From NCBI RefSeq assembly GCF_000518245.1, contig NZ_JADF01000019.1:80007-144006 (forward strand): a stretch of 64,000 bases of DNA, read 5' to 3'. Positions 53,949 through 63,868 of the stretch are shown here, piece by piece (position 1 is the stretch's first letter; each line of letters opens with the position of its first letter). The notes under the pieces are model-generated. The model searched no databases. It saw only the letters and a list, made by a program, of their open reading frames with translations, and was not told the origin of the DNA. A program made the translations under genes and the position numbers. The stretch comes from Brachyspira alvinipulli ATCC 51933 (GTDB lineage: Bacteria; Spirochaetota; Brachyspiria; Brachyspirales; Brachyspiraceae).

Positions 53949-56024
53949 ATGGCAATAGGAAGCGATATATTAAATGTAGCTGTTGTGTTCTCTGCTATAG
54001 ATAGGCTTACAAGACCTATAAGCAGAATGACTACAGGGATGAATAAACTTCAGCAAAGTATTTATTATGCTGATAGATATATGCAGGATATGTTTATAAA
54101 AACTTCTATAGCAGCTACAGGTATTATTGCTGTTACAAAACAAATGGTAGATGCTTTTGCTTGGACAGAAACTGCTTTAGCTAATATGACAACTGCTTTG
54201 AATGGAGATATAGAAAAAGCTGATAATTTGCTTACTCAAATAAGAGATATGGCGGCAAACAGTCCTCTTACAGCAAAACCTTTAGTTAATTCTGCTAATG
54301 TTCTTTTGTCTTATGGTATAGAAGAAGATAAAATAATGGAAACATTACAAAGGCTTGGAGATTTATCAAAAGGAAGAGATGATGTTTTACAATCTTTAGC
54401 TATGGGATACGGCAGGATAGTTGCAGAAAACAGAGTAACTAGAGATCATTTAGACAGATTTGTTTTCAAAGGTAATATAGATATTTATGGAGCTTTGGCA
54501 AAAACTATGGGAATATCAAAAGATGCTTTAGCTAAAGAAATGCAGGCAGGAAGAGTAACAGGAGAACATCTTATAGCCGCTGTAAATAATCTAACCGATA
54601 AAGGCGGCGAGTTTTATAAAGCTATGGAAAAACTTACAGCAACATTTGAAGGACAAACCCAACAGTTTACTGAAAAACTTGATTTAGTTCTCGGAAGTAT
54701 AGGGCAAACTATAACCCCATTTCTAACAAGGAGTTTAATGGTAGGATTTAATCCATTATTAGAAGTAATGCGTGGAAAAATAAATTCTTATTTAGCCCCT
54801 AAGGTAGAATATTTTAGAAAGGAGAATGGGGATATAGATAAGGTGAGAAATAGGACGGATATAAGCGATAGTGATAAAGCAATGATTATACAGCAGCTTG
54901 AATTAGGAAATATAGTCAAGCATGTAGTAGATACAAAAGCAACAGAAAAAATATGGCTTGCCTTTAATAAAATATTAGATGTTTTAATTCCTAAAAATTG
55001 GGATTGGCTTGATAAAATATTAATAAATTTAGAAAATGGTTCATCTCTTTTTTATGATTTTATAGATGTTATAGTAGCTTTTATAAATGGTATAAAATTT
55101 GCTTTTAAATTCTTTTCATTGATAGTTACTATGCTTAAACCTTTTAAGAGTATTATAGGATTTTTAGCAGGTATGATTGTATTTTTTGCTCCGCTTGCTT
55201 TTATATTCGTAAAAATAGCTTCGCTTGGTTCAGGTTTATTATCTGTATTTAGCGGAATATGGCAATTTTTATCTCAATTTCAATTTATTCAAAACATAAT
55301 AGCTAGTTTTAAGAACTTTGGAATTTTAGCAACAATAAAGAGCTGGTTTTTAGGTATATTTACCGCTGTAAAAGGAGCATTAACAGCTATTGCTGGAACT
55401 ACTATAGGAACTATTGGTTTAGTTGTAGCAGCTGTTGCTGCTTTATCGTTAGTATTCGGACAATTATATAAAAGGTTTGAGTGGTTTAGAAATATTATAA
55501 ATGGATATTTAGGTTTTTTATATAATATAGCTGATAGATTAAAAGAATTAGGCGGATTATTCTCTTGGATTGGTACAGCTATACAAAATTTTGCTAATGT
55601 ATTAAGGGCATTTTTTCAAGGTGATTTATTAGGTATATTAATAGCATTAGGAAAATTAATTCTTGATTTCTTTTTAAATATATTTTATGTGATTACGGGT
55701 CTTGTAGGTCATTTGCTTAGTTTTTTAATAGATAAAATAAAAAGTTTTTTACCTAAAGAATTAGTAGATTTTATAGAAGGCTTTTTTGGCAAAGTAACAG
55801 GTTTTTCTGAAGGCATACAAAAAGAACTTGATAGAAGAGCAGGACTTCAGGAAGAAAAGAAAAAAGAAGAACAAAAAGAAAAAGAAGAATTAAAAAATAG
55901 CATGAGTATTTCTGTAAATAATAATAATGTTATAAATACAAATGATCCTTATACTTCAGTAGAATCAGAAACTTATTTTGTGCCTAATGTAGGAAAATTG
56001 CCTAACGGAGTTATTTTACAATGA
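53949..56024 (+). CDS. Tail tape measure protein
   Basis: 691 residues. N-terminal conserved region (TRPISRMTTGMNKLQQSIYY), an alpha-helical body with the GRIVAENRVTRDHLDRF segment, then several long hydrophobic stretches (about 370-520) typical of tape measures that insert into the host membrane. The C-terminal coiled region is Lys/Glu-rich. Sets tail length. Confidence 0.85.
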   Translation: MAIGSDILNVAVVFSAIDRLTRPISRMTTGMNKLQQSIYYADRYMQDMFIKTSIAATGIIAVTKQMVDAFAWTETALANMTTALNGDIEKADNLLTQIRDMAANSPLTAKPLVNSANVLLSYGIEEDKIMETLQRLGDLSKGRDDVLQSLAMGYGRIVAENRVTRDHLDRFVFKGNIDIYGALAKTMGISKDALAKEMQAGRVTGEHLIAAVNNLTDKGGEFYKAMEKLTATFEGQTQQFTEKLDLVLGSIGQTITPFLTRSLMVGFNPLLEVMRGKINSYLAPKVEYFRKENGDIDKVRNRTDISDSDKAMIIQQLELGNIVKHVVDTKATEKIWLAFNKILDVLIPKNWDWLDKILINLENGSSLFYDFIDVIVAFINGIKFAFKFFSLIVTMLKPFKSIIGFLAGMIVFFAPLAFIFVKIASLGSGLLSVFSGIWQFLSQFQFIQNIIASFKNFGILATIKSWFLGIFTAVKGALTAIAGTTIGTIGLVVAAVAALSLVFGQLYKRFEWFRNIINGYLGFLYNIADRLKELGGLFSWIGTAIQNFANVLRAFFQGDLLGILIALGKLILDFFLNIFYVITGLVGHLLSFLIDKIKSFLPKELVDFIEGFFGKVTGFSEGIQKELDRRAGLQEEKKKEEQKEKEELKNSMSISVNNNNVINTNDPYTSVESETYFVPNVGKLPNGVILQ

Positions 56025-56704
56025 GTATATTAGATAAATTAAAGCCATGTTCTTTTCAGCCTCCCGAAGCAGGAAAAGATAGTAATGGAAAAGATTTAAA
56101 AGAAATTACAGGTCTTATTATAGATGAAGGTAATTTTTCTTTTAAGAGAAAAGTTACTATTGATACAGTAAATAATATTACTTATGCTCAAGATAATGGT
56201 AAAGAAGCTACAAAAATAATATGTAATTTTTTATTTTTTGATAATAAAAAAAGTGTTTTAGAAAGTCAGGAATTATTAGAAAAATTATTAAATAACCCTG
56301 ATTCTGCTCAAGATGTTGATGAAACTGCTACTTGCTATGAACAGGCTTATTTATTTAGAGAATTATTATTACAAAAGCCTACAGAAGCAAAACCTGCTAT
56401 ATTGAATCATCCATTATATCCTAAACCATTAAAAGTTGTAGTTACTGATGTAAAGGAAATTGTAGGTTTTTCTAAAGATATAGGTATGGCAAAACTTACT
56501 GTAACTTTTGTAGTAGTAGACAGATACGGAGTAGCTCCTCAAGGAGGATTAAATAAAGATTCTGTAGAGGGACAAAACTCTGTAACTATAAGAAGTTTAT
56601 TAGAGCAAATATGTCCTTTATGTTATGAAAAAGTATATGGTAAAAAAGATATAATGTCGGTAGCTAATCAAGCAGGTATTAATGGTGCTGTTCAGCAAAA
56701 TTAA
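56021..56704 (+). CDS. Mu gpN-like tail/DNA-circularisation protein
   Basis: 227 residues. Position after the tape measure and the N-terminal beta region with FKRKVTIDTVNN then IICNFLFFD are consistent with the DNA_circ_N/gpN family; Cys residues CPLCYEK near the C-terminus. Baseplate hub neighbour. Assigned by order and weak pattern. Confidence 0.5.
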   Translation: MSILDKLKPCSFQPPEAGKDSNGKDLKEITGLIIDEGNFSFKRKVTIDTVNNITYAQDNGKEATKIICNFLFFDNKKSVLESQELLEKLLNNPDSAQDVDETATCYEQAYLFRELLLQKPTEAKPAILNHPLYPKPLKVVVTDVKEIVGFSKDIGMAKLTVTFVVVDRYGVAPQGGLNKDSVEGQNSVTIRSLLEQICPLCYEKVYGKKDIMSVANQAGINGAVQQN

Positions 56705-56715
56705 GGATAATAAAA

Positions 56716-57522
56716 ATGAATATTAATAAAAATCAATGTTCAGGATTAGGCGGCTGTCCTGATGCTAATACTAATTATCAAGCTCTTATATTAAAAGAAG
56801 ATTTGAATGTTTTTACCGAAGTTATGAATAATATTATTAATGCTGCTAATTTAGTTAATGATGTATCTTCTATTATACAAAATGAAATAAATCAGGCATT
56901 AAATGATTATATAACTAAACCTTTGGATGCTGTTATAGCAATAAATAGAGTATTAAAAATACCTGCTCAATTATCTTTAAATATAGCTAATAAGGTTAAT
57001 GGATATGCTGTATTAATAGATGCTATAATAGAAAATAATGCTTTTAATTATTCAGAGAAAGCAATAAAAGAATCTTTTTTGATAATGTCAGGTGCTTCAA
57101 TGACTGTATGTGTTGCTTATGGTGAATTAAAAGACAAAGAACAGTCATTGTATGTTGAAAATAGATTATTAGAATATGAAAATAAAATATTAACAAGTCT
57201 TGAAACTATAGAAGGAATCATTGGAGCTGACCCTATAGAAAATTATAAGGCTGGAGAAGAATATGTAATAAATACAGCTGCTAAAAATGAATTAATAAAG
57301 TCTTTTGATTTATCAAGGCAGTATTTAATACAGAATATAAGCGAACTTCCAATAAAAATGGAATATACATTAAAAAAAAATAGAAATATGTTGGATATTG
57401 TTTCTGAACTTTATAATAATGTAGATGATGAAACTATAAATAAATTTATTTCTGATAATAATATTACAGGTAATGATATTCTTATGATGAATAAAGGGAG
57501 AGTATTGTATTATTATAAATGA
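56716..57522 (+). CDS. Unknown baseplate protein with LysM-like C-terminus, 268 aa
   Basis: Helical body and a C-terminal segment (KKNRNMLDIVSELYNNVDDE, then ILMMNKGRVLYYYK) reminiscent of a LysM fold. In Mu/P2-type tails a LysM protein follows the tape measure and anchors the hub. Its stop overlaps the hub start by 4 bp. Confidence 0.5.
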   Translation: MNINKNQCSGLGGCPDANTNYQALILKEDLNVFTEVMNNIINAANLVNDVSSIIQNEINQALNDYITKPLDAVIAINRVLKIPAQLSLNIANKVNGYAVLIDAIIENNAFNYSEKAIKESFLIMSGASMTVCVAYGELKDKEQSLYVENRLLEYENKILTSLETIEGIIGADPIENYKAGEEYVINTAAKNELIKSFDLSRQYLIQNISELPIKMEYTLKKNRNMLDIVSELYNNVDDETINKFISDNNITGNDILMMNKGRVLYYYK

Positions 57523-58520
57523 TTAAACTAACTATTAATAATAAAGAAATAGCAGCTTTTAATTCACTAGAATTAAATTATGATTTAAAATCAATATCTA
57601 ATAATATAAATATTAATATGCCTTATGGTGAAAATTTAGATGATATTTTTAATTCATTTATATATCAAAAATGTAATGTCAATTTTAATAATACTCTTTT
57701 ATTTGACGGTATAATAGAAAATTGGTAATCTCTCACTAATAAAGATAATTATATTTTTCAAGGAAGAACTTTATCATCTTGCTTTTGTAACGATTCTATA
57801 AAAATGAATGATTATATTTATAAAGAAGTAAGTATAGGTCATGTTTTAAATACTGTTTGTTCACAGCATAATTTAAAAACTAAACAGCAGATAGGAGATA
57901 CTAAAAAATTATCATATATGCAGTTTATGCATAATGAAAGTTTTTTTAATCAAATAATGAGGCAGCTTTCAAGAACTTCTATAAATGGTTTTGTTCCTTT
58001 AATTAATACTAATTTTAATTCAGAAATAGAATTAGGGAAAAATATATCTAGTATAAATACAAATCCTGTTCTTACTTTAAATACTGATAATGTTTTTGAT
58101 GCTAAAATTCATTTAAGAGGCGAAGTTCGTAAAAGTGAATATATAAGATATGGTCAGAGTATAGAAAATGTAAATATATCTTATAATATAAAAGATTCTG
58201 ATATTAATAATTATATAACAAAGATAGATGTTAAATATTGTATAGGTGAAACTATAGAAGAATTAAAAAATATAGCAAGCAGAGATAGAGCCTATGACAG
58301 GATGCTGTCATCTCAAATATTTATAAATTATAAAAGCTGGTTTGATGATAATAATAATATTTTAGATGTAGGGAAAATAGTATCTTTAGAACTTCCTAAA
58401 AAGTTTTTGTTAGAAAGAAAAAGATATATAATAGAAACATTGAGTTTAATATATACTTCTAAACACGGATATTTTTCTATTATAAAATTATGTCCTGAAA
58501 ATACTTTTAATGTAGGATAA
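57519..58520 (+). pseudogene. Baseplate hub protein (gpD/gp44-like), interrupted by a stop codon
   Basis: One frame of 334 codons, broken only by TAA at 57726-57728 after codon 69 (IIENW, stop, SLTNKDN). The part after it (SSCFCNDSIKMNDYIYKE, then SYMQFMHNESFFNQIMRQLS) matches the P2 gpD/Mu gp44 hub family. As written only a short N-terminal piece or a restart at ATG 57804 could be made. Nonsense mutation or sequence error. Confidence 0.72.
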
Positions 58521-58524
58521 AATT

Positions 58525-59058
58525 ATGGGAATATTTGCTAAATTAGTTTCTAATATTTTTAAGAAGAAGGATAAGCCTTTTGTAAAAGTAGAAAGCATAG
58601 GCAATACTATATCTGAGGTTCAAATATTACAGCCTTCTAATTTTACTTCTGTGCCTATTAATAATTCAAAAGGCTATATGTCTGTGATAAATACTAATTA
58701 TAAAGTAATAATAGCTTTTGAAGATACTGCTGATTTATCTTTGAAAGCTGGAGAATGTGCTGTTTATTCTACAGATGATAACGGACAGATAAAAGCAAAA
58801 ATAAAATTATTAAAAGACGGAATTATAGAACTTGAGGGTGAAAAAATAAAATTAAACGGAGAAAATAAGTCTTTTGTTACTTATGCTGAACTTGATTTAG
58901 GTTTACAGCAATTATGGACAGCAATAAAAAATCATACTCATACTTATACAGCTCCTCCAAGTCCTACAGTTTTAGAAACATCTCCCTCTATAGCATTATC
59001 TACAGTTAATTTAGATATTTCAAATAGTGAAACTCAGACAATAAAAACAGGCGGATAA
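58525..59058 (+). CDS. Baseplate spike protein (Mu gp45/gpV-like)
   Basis: 177 residues. Beta-helix style domain (GQIKAKIKLLKDGIIELEGE) and a HTHTYTAPP C-terminal region with His residues for metal, as in gp45/gpV spikes. Punctures the outer membrane. Starts 4 bp after the hub gene. Confidence 0.72.
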   Translation: MGIFAKLVSNIFKKKDKPFVKVESIGNTISEVQILQPSNFTSVPINNSKGYMSVINTNYKVIIAFEDTADLSLKAGECAVYSTDDNGQIKAKIKLLKDGIIELEGEKIKLNGENKSFVTYAELDLGLQQLWTAIKNHTHTYTAPPSPTVLETSPSIALSTVNLDISNSETQTIKTGG

Positions 59059-59060
59059 TA

Positions 59061-59417
59061 TTATAAATCTATTTCAATTTTTATATCATCAATACATCCT
59101 TTATCATCATACATTGTATCTATTATGGCTTCATCTAAATACCAATCTCCGCATATAGCATCACATTTAGGACATCCGAAAGACATATACTCTTCATCTC
59201 TAGTTTTACTATACCTTAATTTTATTTCTCCAAAGTTTAATATATTGTTATTGTTTTTATTCCATTCTTTTATTTTTGATATAACTTTTTCATTAAATAT
59301 AAGTTTATTATCTTCTAAAATATTTTTATTATTTGATATAAGATAATATATATTATAGCTTTCCATACATTTCCAACAATCAATTTCTAAAAATCTTATT
59401 TTTAATTCTTTTTTCAT
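59061..59417 (-). CDS. Reverse cargo gene, four-cysteine protein, 118 aa
   Basis: Cys pairs CWKC (about 14-17) and CPKCDAIC (about 80-87) suggest zinc binding. Opposite to the tail genes, only 2 bp from gp45, and followed (on +) by promoter element C. Function unknown; likely a moron. Confidence 0.6.
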   Translation of the reverse strand: MKKELKIRFLEIDCWKCMESYNIYYLISNNKNILEDNKLIFNEKVISKIKEWNKNNNNILNFGEIKLRYSKTRDEEYMSFGCPKCDAICGDWYLDEAIIDTMYDDKGCIDDIKIEIDL

Positions 59418-59475
59418 ATTTATTCCTTTTTTATAAAATTATAAAAATAAATAAATGTTATGTCAATTATATACA

Positions 59476-59504
59476 TTGTTCGGAGCGTAAAATTAATTCA
59501 TAAT
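59476..59504 (+). promoter_or_regulatory. Late promoter element C
   Basis: TTGTTC, 17-bp spacer GGAGCGTAAAATTAATT, CATAAT. Near-identical to element B. Restarts transcription of baseplate genes after the reverse cargo gene. Confidence 0.62.
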
Positions 59505-59533
59505 TCTAATAAGAATATTAATAAGGTTATTAG

Positions 59534-59941
59534 ATGGCTGATAATAGACCGAAATATAATTTTGGAGATATTTTATTAGAAATATCAGAAAATGGTTCTG
59601 ATATAATAATTTTACCAAATTCTTTCGCCTGCGATCCTACATTAGGTATGAGTGCTAATGTTACAATATTCAGTGAAAAAGATTGGTGGGGAAATTATAT
59701 TATTGGAGATGAAAATAAAATCGGTTCTGACATAGAAACAGTTACTGAGATTTCTTCAAGCGGCAGAAAAAAAATGGAATCTATACTTACTGAATCTTTA
59801 CAGTATCTAGTAGAACAAAATTATGCTGCTGAAGTAAAAATAAAAACAGTTATTACTAATGATATGAAATATGATAATAGTATATCTATTATCAAAAAAG
59901 ATGGCACTAAGGATGATATGTATTGGAGGTATAGTGTATGA
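59534..59941 (+). CDS. Baseplate wedge protein (Mu gp46-like)
   Basis: 135 residues. SEKDWWGNYIIGDENKIGSD matches the gp46 core (W-W-xD/G). Followed in order by gp47- and gp48-like genes. Overlaps the next gene by 4 bp. Confidence 0.75.
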   Translation: MADNRPKYNFGDILLEISENGSDIIILPNSFACDPTLGMSANVTIFSEKDWWGNYIIGDENKIGSDIETVTEISSSGRKKMESILTESLQYLVEQNYAAEVKIKTVITNDMKYDNSISIIKKDGTKDDMYWRYSV

Positions 59942-61050
59942 AGCAAATACCTACTGTAAAAGAAATAAAAAATAATATGCTTTCCTCTGTTAATACTGAA
60001 ATTTATTCAAATAAAGCTGATAGTGTGATGCTTGAGAGAAGCGTATGGAATATATTGTTTATTGCCATAGCTGGTGTTTTTAGAAGTTTATACGAATATG
60101 CCCGTTATCAATATAGACAAATTTTTACAGCTACTGCTGATTTGGCTTCATTAGAACTAAGAGGACAGCAGTATGGTATTTTTAGAAAAAAAGGTACATA
60201 TACTACAATTTTAATAAAAATTACAGGTAAAGCAGGCGTTTCAATACCTCAGAATACTCAATTAATAAAGGATAATTTTATTTATCTGACTAATATAAAA
60301 GTAGATTTAGATGTCGGAGGTGAGGCAGAAGTAGAAGCTGCTGCTAGCATTATAGGAGATTCTACTGTTTTACAGCCTGATGATATTTTAGATTTTGTAA
60401 GTCCTATAGCAGATGTTAATTCTTCTGCTGTCGTTTTAAAAACTATTGAAAATGGTGAAGATGATGAAGATATTGAATCTTTTAGAAATAGAATAGAAGT
60501 TTTTGAAAAGACTAGACCTCAGGGAGGGGCTGTTCCTGATTTTATACTTTGGACATTGGAAGTTCCTGAAATAGTTGGAGCTATGATTGTACCTGTTCAG
60601 AAAGTTAATGATCCTGTGAAAGTTTATCCTATAGCAGATGAAAAAACAGGAAGCAGAATACCAAGCGATGAAAAAATAACAGAAGTATTGAATTATGTGT
60701 CTGATGATGTAAGACGTCCGCCTTGTGTTATTGAGGTTTATAAACCTGAAGAATTATCTATAAATATTACAGTAAGAAATTTATCGCCTTATTCAGAGGC
60801 TTCTAAAAAGAGATTGGAAGATGTTTGGAATACATATTTGAGAAAAAAAAGACCTAAGCAATATACTAATCAGGAAGATGCTGATAATCTTATAAGTTCA
60901 TCTACTTTAATATCAATGGCTTTATCAAGTGCTGAAATAAAAGATTTAGTTATAACTAATATGAGTATAGAAGAAAAACCTTCTGAGGCAATACCTTATA
61001 CATTAAAATTAGGTGAATTAGCAAAATTAGGGACTGTAACTTATGAATAG
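59938..61050 (+). CDS. Baseplate protein J (Mu gp47-like)
   Basis: 370 residues. Conserved start (PTVKEIKNNMLSSVN) and blocks GGEAEVEAAASIIGDSTVLQ and ESFRNRIEVFEKTRPQGGAV match baseplate J. Links the hub to fibres. Overlaps its neighbours. Confidence 0.88.
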   Translation: MKQIPTVKEIKNNMLSSVNTEIYSNKADSVMLERSVWNILFIAIAGVFRSLYEYARYQYRQIFTATADLASLELRGQQYGIFRKKGTYTTILIKITGKAGVSIPQNTQLIKDNFIYLTNIKVDLDVGGEAEVEAAASIIGDSTVLQPDDILDFVSPIADVNSSAVVLKTIENGEDDEDIESFRNRIEVFEKTRPQGGAVPDFILWTLEVPEIVGAMIVPVQKVNDPVKVYPIADEKTGSRIPSDEKITEVLNYVSDDVRRPPCVIEVYKPEELSINITVRNLSPYSEASKKRLEDVWNTYLRKKRPKQYTNQEDADNLISSSTLISMALSSAEIKDLVITNMSIEEKPSEAIPYTLKLGELAKLGTVTYE

Positions 61051-61702
61051 TTTAGCTGATTTTTTTTATTCTATATTAGTATCCTTACTTCCTAAAGGTA
61101 AATTATGGAATTTTGGAGAAAATATAAGAAAGGTATTTAAAATAATATGTTTAGAGTTTGCCAAATTAAAAAAATACATTGACGGATTTGTGAGAGAAAG
61201 CATACCTTATACGGCAGAAGATACTATAAAAGAATGGCTTAATCAGTATGGAATAATTGATACAGGAGATGATATAAGCAATAAAAATTTGATAGCTATT
61301 AATGCTAATGCCTATGGTGCTAGCAATATAGCATATTTAGAAAATATATTAAAGGCTCGTTATCCTAAATTAGAAGTAAAATTTGATAGGATTACTTGGA
61401 GAAAAGTAGATATTTCAGGTCAACTTGATACACAAAATGAAGAATTACAATTAGTAGATTTTTTGGAAAAAACATATCCTGCTTATATAGTAAAGAATTT
61501 ATTTGTAGATGTAGTTGAAGATTACGGACAGTTTTCTGTATGCGGAGATGCTATATGCGGTGCTGCTGTATGCGGATTTGCTATAGAAAATGAAGGATAT
61601 ATTGATTATGGAAGATATGGAGTTTGCGGTATAGGAGTTTCCGGTACAGCAAGAACAGGAAACTTTGATGATATTTTGAAAGAAGAAATAAATAAGAAAT
61701 AA
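61043..61702 (+). CDS. Tail protein gp48-like (DUF2313)
   Basis: 219 residues. N-terminal LLPKGKLWNF matches DUF2313. The C-terminus has repeated Cys-Gly-Ala units (VCGDAICGAAVCGFA, then VCGIGVSG), unusual and perhaps a cross-linked collar. Follows baseplate J. Confidence 0.78.
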   Translation: MNSLADFFYSILVSLLPKGKLWNFGENIRKVFKIICLEFAKLKKYIDGFVRESIPYTAEDTIKEWLNQYGIIDTGDDISNKNLIAINANAYGASNIAYLENILKARYPKLEVKFDRITWRKVDISGQLDTQNEELQLVDFLEKTYPAYIVKNLFVDVVEDYGQFSVCGDAICGAAVCGFAIENEGYIDYGRYGVCGIGVSGTARTGNFDDILKEEINKK

Positions 61703-61727
61703 ATAAAATAATAATTAAGGAGAATAT

Positions 61728-62606
61728 ATGAATATATTTAATCCTGATACTCAAGGATCAGATCCTCAGGGCAGATTTATAGATAGGAATGTTGCTGCTG
61801 GAATATTTGGTACTGTACTAAATGCTACAGTGTTTAATCAGATTGGAGATGAAAATGATAATTTAATTAAAGCGGCAGGGCTTACACCTAGCGATAAAGA
61901 AGTAAATCAATGGCTTAAAGCTATACAAAAATTATATGGAGATGCTGATACTGTATTAAAGGAAGAGTTGGTAAGAAAAATAGAAGCATTAACAGCTTCT
62001 GATATAGCTTTTGATGATTCTATTGGTATTAGTGCTTCAGATGTACAAAATGCTATAGTAGCATTACATACACTCATAAAAGAGTTAAAAGCTGATGAAG
62101 TATCTTTTGATGATTCTATTAGTTTAGGGGTTTCTAATGTTCAGGAATTAGGAGTTAAATTAAATGAAAAATTAAACACTGAAATTAATAACTTACAAAC
62201 TCAAATAGATACTTTGACAATCGCTGACGGAGAAGAACATTATGCCGGATGGTATTATATAGACAGCAGCGGCGGAAGAAAAAAAGTATATTATATTGCT
62301 ATCAATTTAAATAAGACTTATGGAAATGGGTATCATGTTTTAAAATCAAATATGACTTATGTTGATAAAGTTATAACATTAAATAAAATCGCAGGAAGTA
62401 CAAGCGGATATTTAGGTGGCAAAATAACATCTCATCAGCAAGTAGTAGATATTACAAATTATGGTATAGAAGTTTACACATTAGCTTTTGATAATACAAA
62501 GAAGGAGTTGTCTATTTATATTAGTAGCTCACATGGTCATGGACAATGGATTAATCCTTATATTTATTTTGAATACACAAAAACAACTGACAGTTTAATT
62601 ATATAG
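61728..62606 (+). CDS. Probable tail fibre protein
   Basis: 292 residues. Start NPDTQGSDPQGRFIDRNVAA fits fibre N-termini; two repeats (TASDIAFDDSIGISASDVQN and the ADEVSFDDSISLGVSNVQ stretch) and a beta-rich receptor end. Recognises the host surface. Confidence 0.7.
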   Translation: MNIFNPDTQGSDPQGRFIDRNVAAGIFGTVLNATVFNQIGDENDNLIKAAGLTPSDKEVNQWLKAIQKLYGDADTVLKEELVRKIEALTASDIAFDDSIGISASDVQNAIVALHTLIKELKADEVSFDDSISLGVSNVQELGVKLNEKLNTEINNLQTQIDTLTIADGEEHYAGWYYIDSSGGRKKVYYIAINLNKTYGNGYHVLKSNMTYVDKVITLNKIAGSTSGYLGGKITSHQQVVDITNYGIEVYTLAFDNTKKELSIYISSSHGHGQWINPYIYFEYTKTTDSLII

Positions 62607-62615
62607 GAAGGTAAT

Positions 62616-63146
62616 ATGAAATATATTTTAATAGATGAAAATAATATTATAGTGGAAATGTATGAAACTAATGATATAGAAAAAATTAAAAAGCAAAAAA
62701 TTTATAAACCTAATTATAGAATAGAACAGCAAAAAAATTATCACTTCAAAGGTTTAAATCTAAACCGTGTAGTTGAGAATCAAGTTTTATCAAATAAAGA
62801 AGCTATTGATAGAGGCTTAATAATATTAAAAGAAAATGAAGTTTTAATTAATGATAATATAGTAACTTTAGAGAAATCTCAAAAAGTTGTAGGTGATGAA
62901 ATAGTTGAAAAAACAGCAGAAGAAAAACTAAATGACGGTTTAATAACTAAAGAAGAATACAACAGTATACAAAATGAGAAAAGACAAGCTAGTTATAAAA
63001 ATGAAACTGATAATTTATTGCTTGACTTTATGAGCACGTATTTTGAAAATCATAGAAATGAGATGTCTGAAAGTGAATTAGAAATATGGAAAAGTATTGA
63101 AACTAAAAAGCAGGCCATAAAAGAAGAGTATCCAAAGCAAAATTAA
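62616..63146 (+). CDS. Tail fibre-associated protein, possible assembly chaperone
   Basis: 176 residues, highly charged with a coiled C-terminal half. Location after the fibre gene suggests a fibre assembly protein. Its 3' end holds one arm of a 20-bp direct repeat (63127-63146). Confidence 0.5.
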   Translation: MKYILIDENNIIVEMYETNDIEKIKKQKIYKPNYRIEQQKNYHFKGLNLNRVVENQVLSNKEAIDRGLIILKENEVLINDNIVTLEKSQKVVGDEIVEKTAEEKLNDGLITKEEYNSIQNEKRQASYKNETDNLLLDFMSTYFENHRNEMSESELEIWKSIETKKQAIKEEYPKQN

Positions 63147-63245
63147 ATAAGTATAGCGAAAACGCCAGCTAGATAATTTATTATCTAGCTTCTTAAAGGC
63201 GAGTTTGAGCATAGCAATAATTAAAAGTATCCAAAACAAAGTTAA
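63127..63245. repeat. Hairpin repeat unit flanked by direct repeats
   Basis: AGTATCCAAAGCAAAATTAA (63127) and AGTATCCAAAACAAAGTTAA (63226) flank a unit with AGCTAGATAATTTATTATCTAGCT, TTAAAGGCGAG and CATAGCAATAAT, the same family as 15221-15440. It stands immediately upstream of the endolysin gene. Confidence 0.65.
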
Positions 63246-63255
63246 GGAGTTTTTT

Positions 63256-63855
63256 ATGCTTACTAAAAATAAATTATTAGAAATTGGAATAGATGAAAAA
63301 TGGTTAGAGCCTCTAAACAATGCTTTTAATAAATATGCTGTTACGGACATAAATGAAAAAGCAATGTTTTTAGCACAGACTACACATGAAAGCAATGATT
63401 ATAAAAGACTTGAAGAGAGTTTTAATTATAAGCCTGAAAGATTATTTCAAGTGTTCAAAAAAAGAGTCGGGACTTTAGATAAAGCCAAAGAATTATGTTC
63501 TCAAGGTGCTGAAGCAATTGCCAATTTTGTTTATGGCGGACGCAAAGACTTGGGAAATAATAAAGATGAAGGCTACAAATTCAGAGGAAGAGGAATTATT
63601 CAGCTTACAGGAAAAAATAATTATAACTGCTACGGAAAAAAATTAAATATTGATTTAGTTAATAATCCTGATTTAGCAAAAGAACCTAACACAGCAATAG
63701 AAATAGCATTACTTTTTTGGAGAGAAAAGGAATGCGGATTATATGCTAAATTAGGAGATGTGAAAACGGTAACTAAACTCATAAACGGCGGTTACAATGG
63801 TTTAGCTGACAGACAGAAAAGATTTGAGAGAATACTAAAAATATTAGAAAGCTAA
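63256..63855 (+). CDS. Endolysin, glycoside hydrolase 19 (chitinase-like)
   Basis: 199 residues from ATG 63256 (ribosome site AAGGAG). GH19-type: catalytic Glu region AQTTHESNDYKRLEES, YKFRGRGIIQLTGKNNY, then TAIEIALLFWREK. Cleaves host peptidoglycan for release. No signal peptide, so it needs a holin. Confidence 0.88.
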   Translation: MLTKNKLLEIGIDEKWLEPLNNAFNKYAVTDINEKAMFLAQTTHESNDYKRLEESFNYKPERLFQVFKKRVGTLDKAKELCSQGAEAIANFVYGGRKDLGNNKDEGYKFRGRGIIQLTGKNNYNCYGKKLNIDLVNNPDLAKEPNTAIEIALLFWREKECGLYAKLGDVKTVTKLINGGYNGLADRQKRFERILKILES

Positions 63856-63868
63856 AAAAAGGATTAAA

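Noticed and set aside
63205..63255. Longer endolysin start
   Set aside because: It would begin inside the hairpin repeat, whereas ATG 63256 has a clear AAGGAG site.
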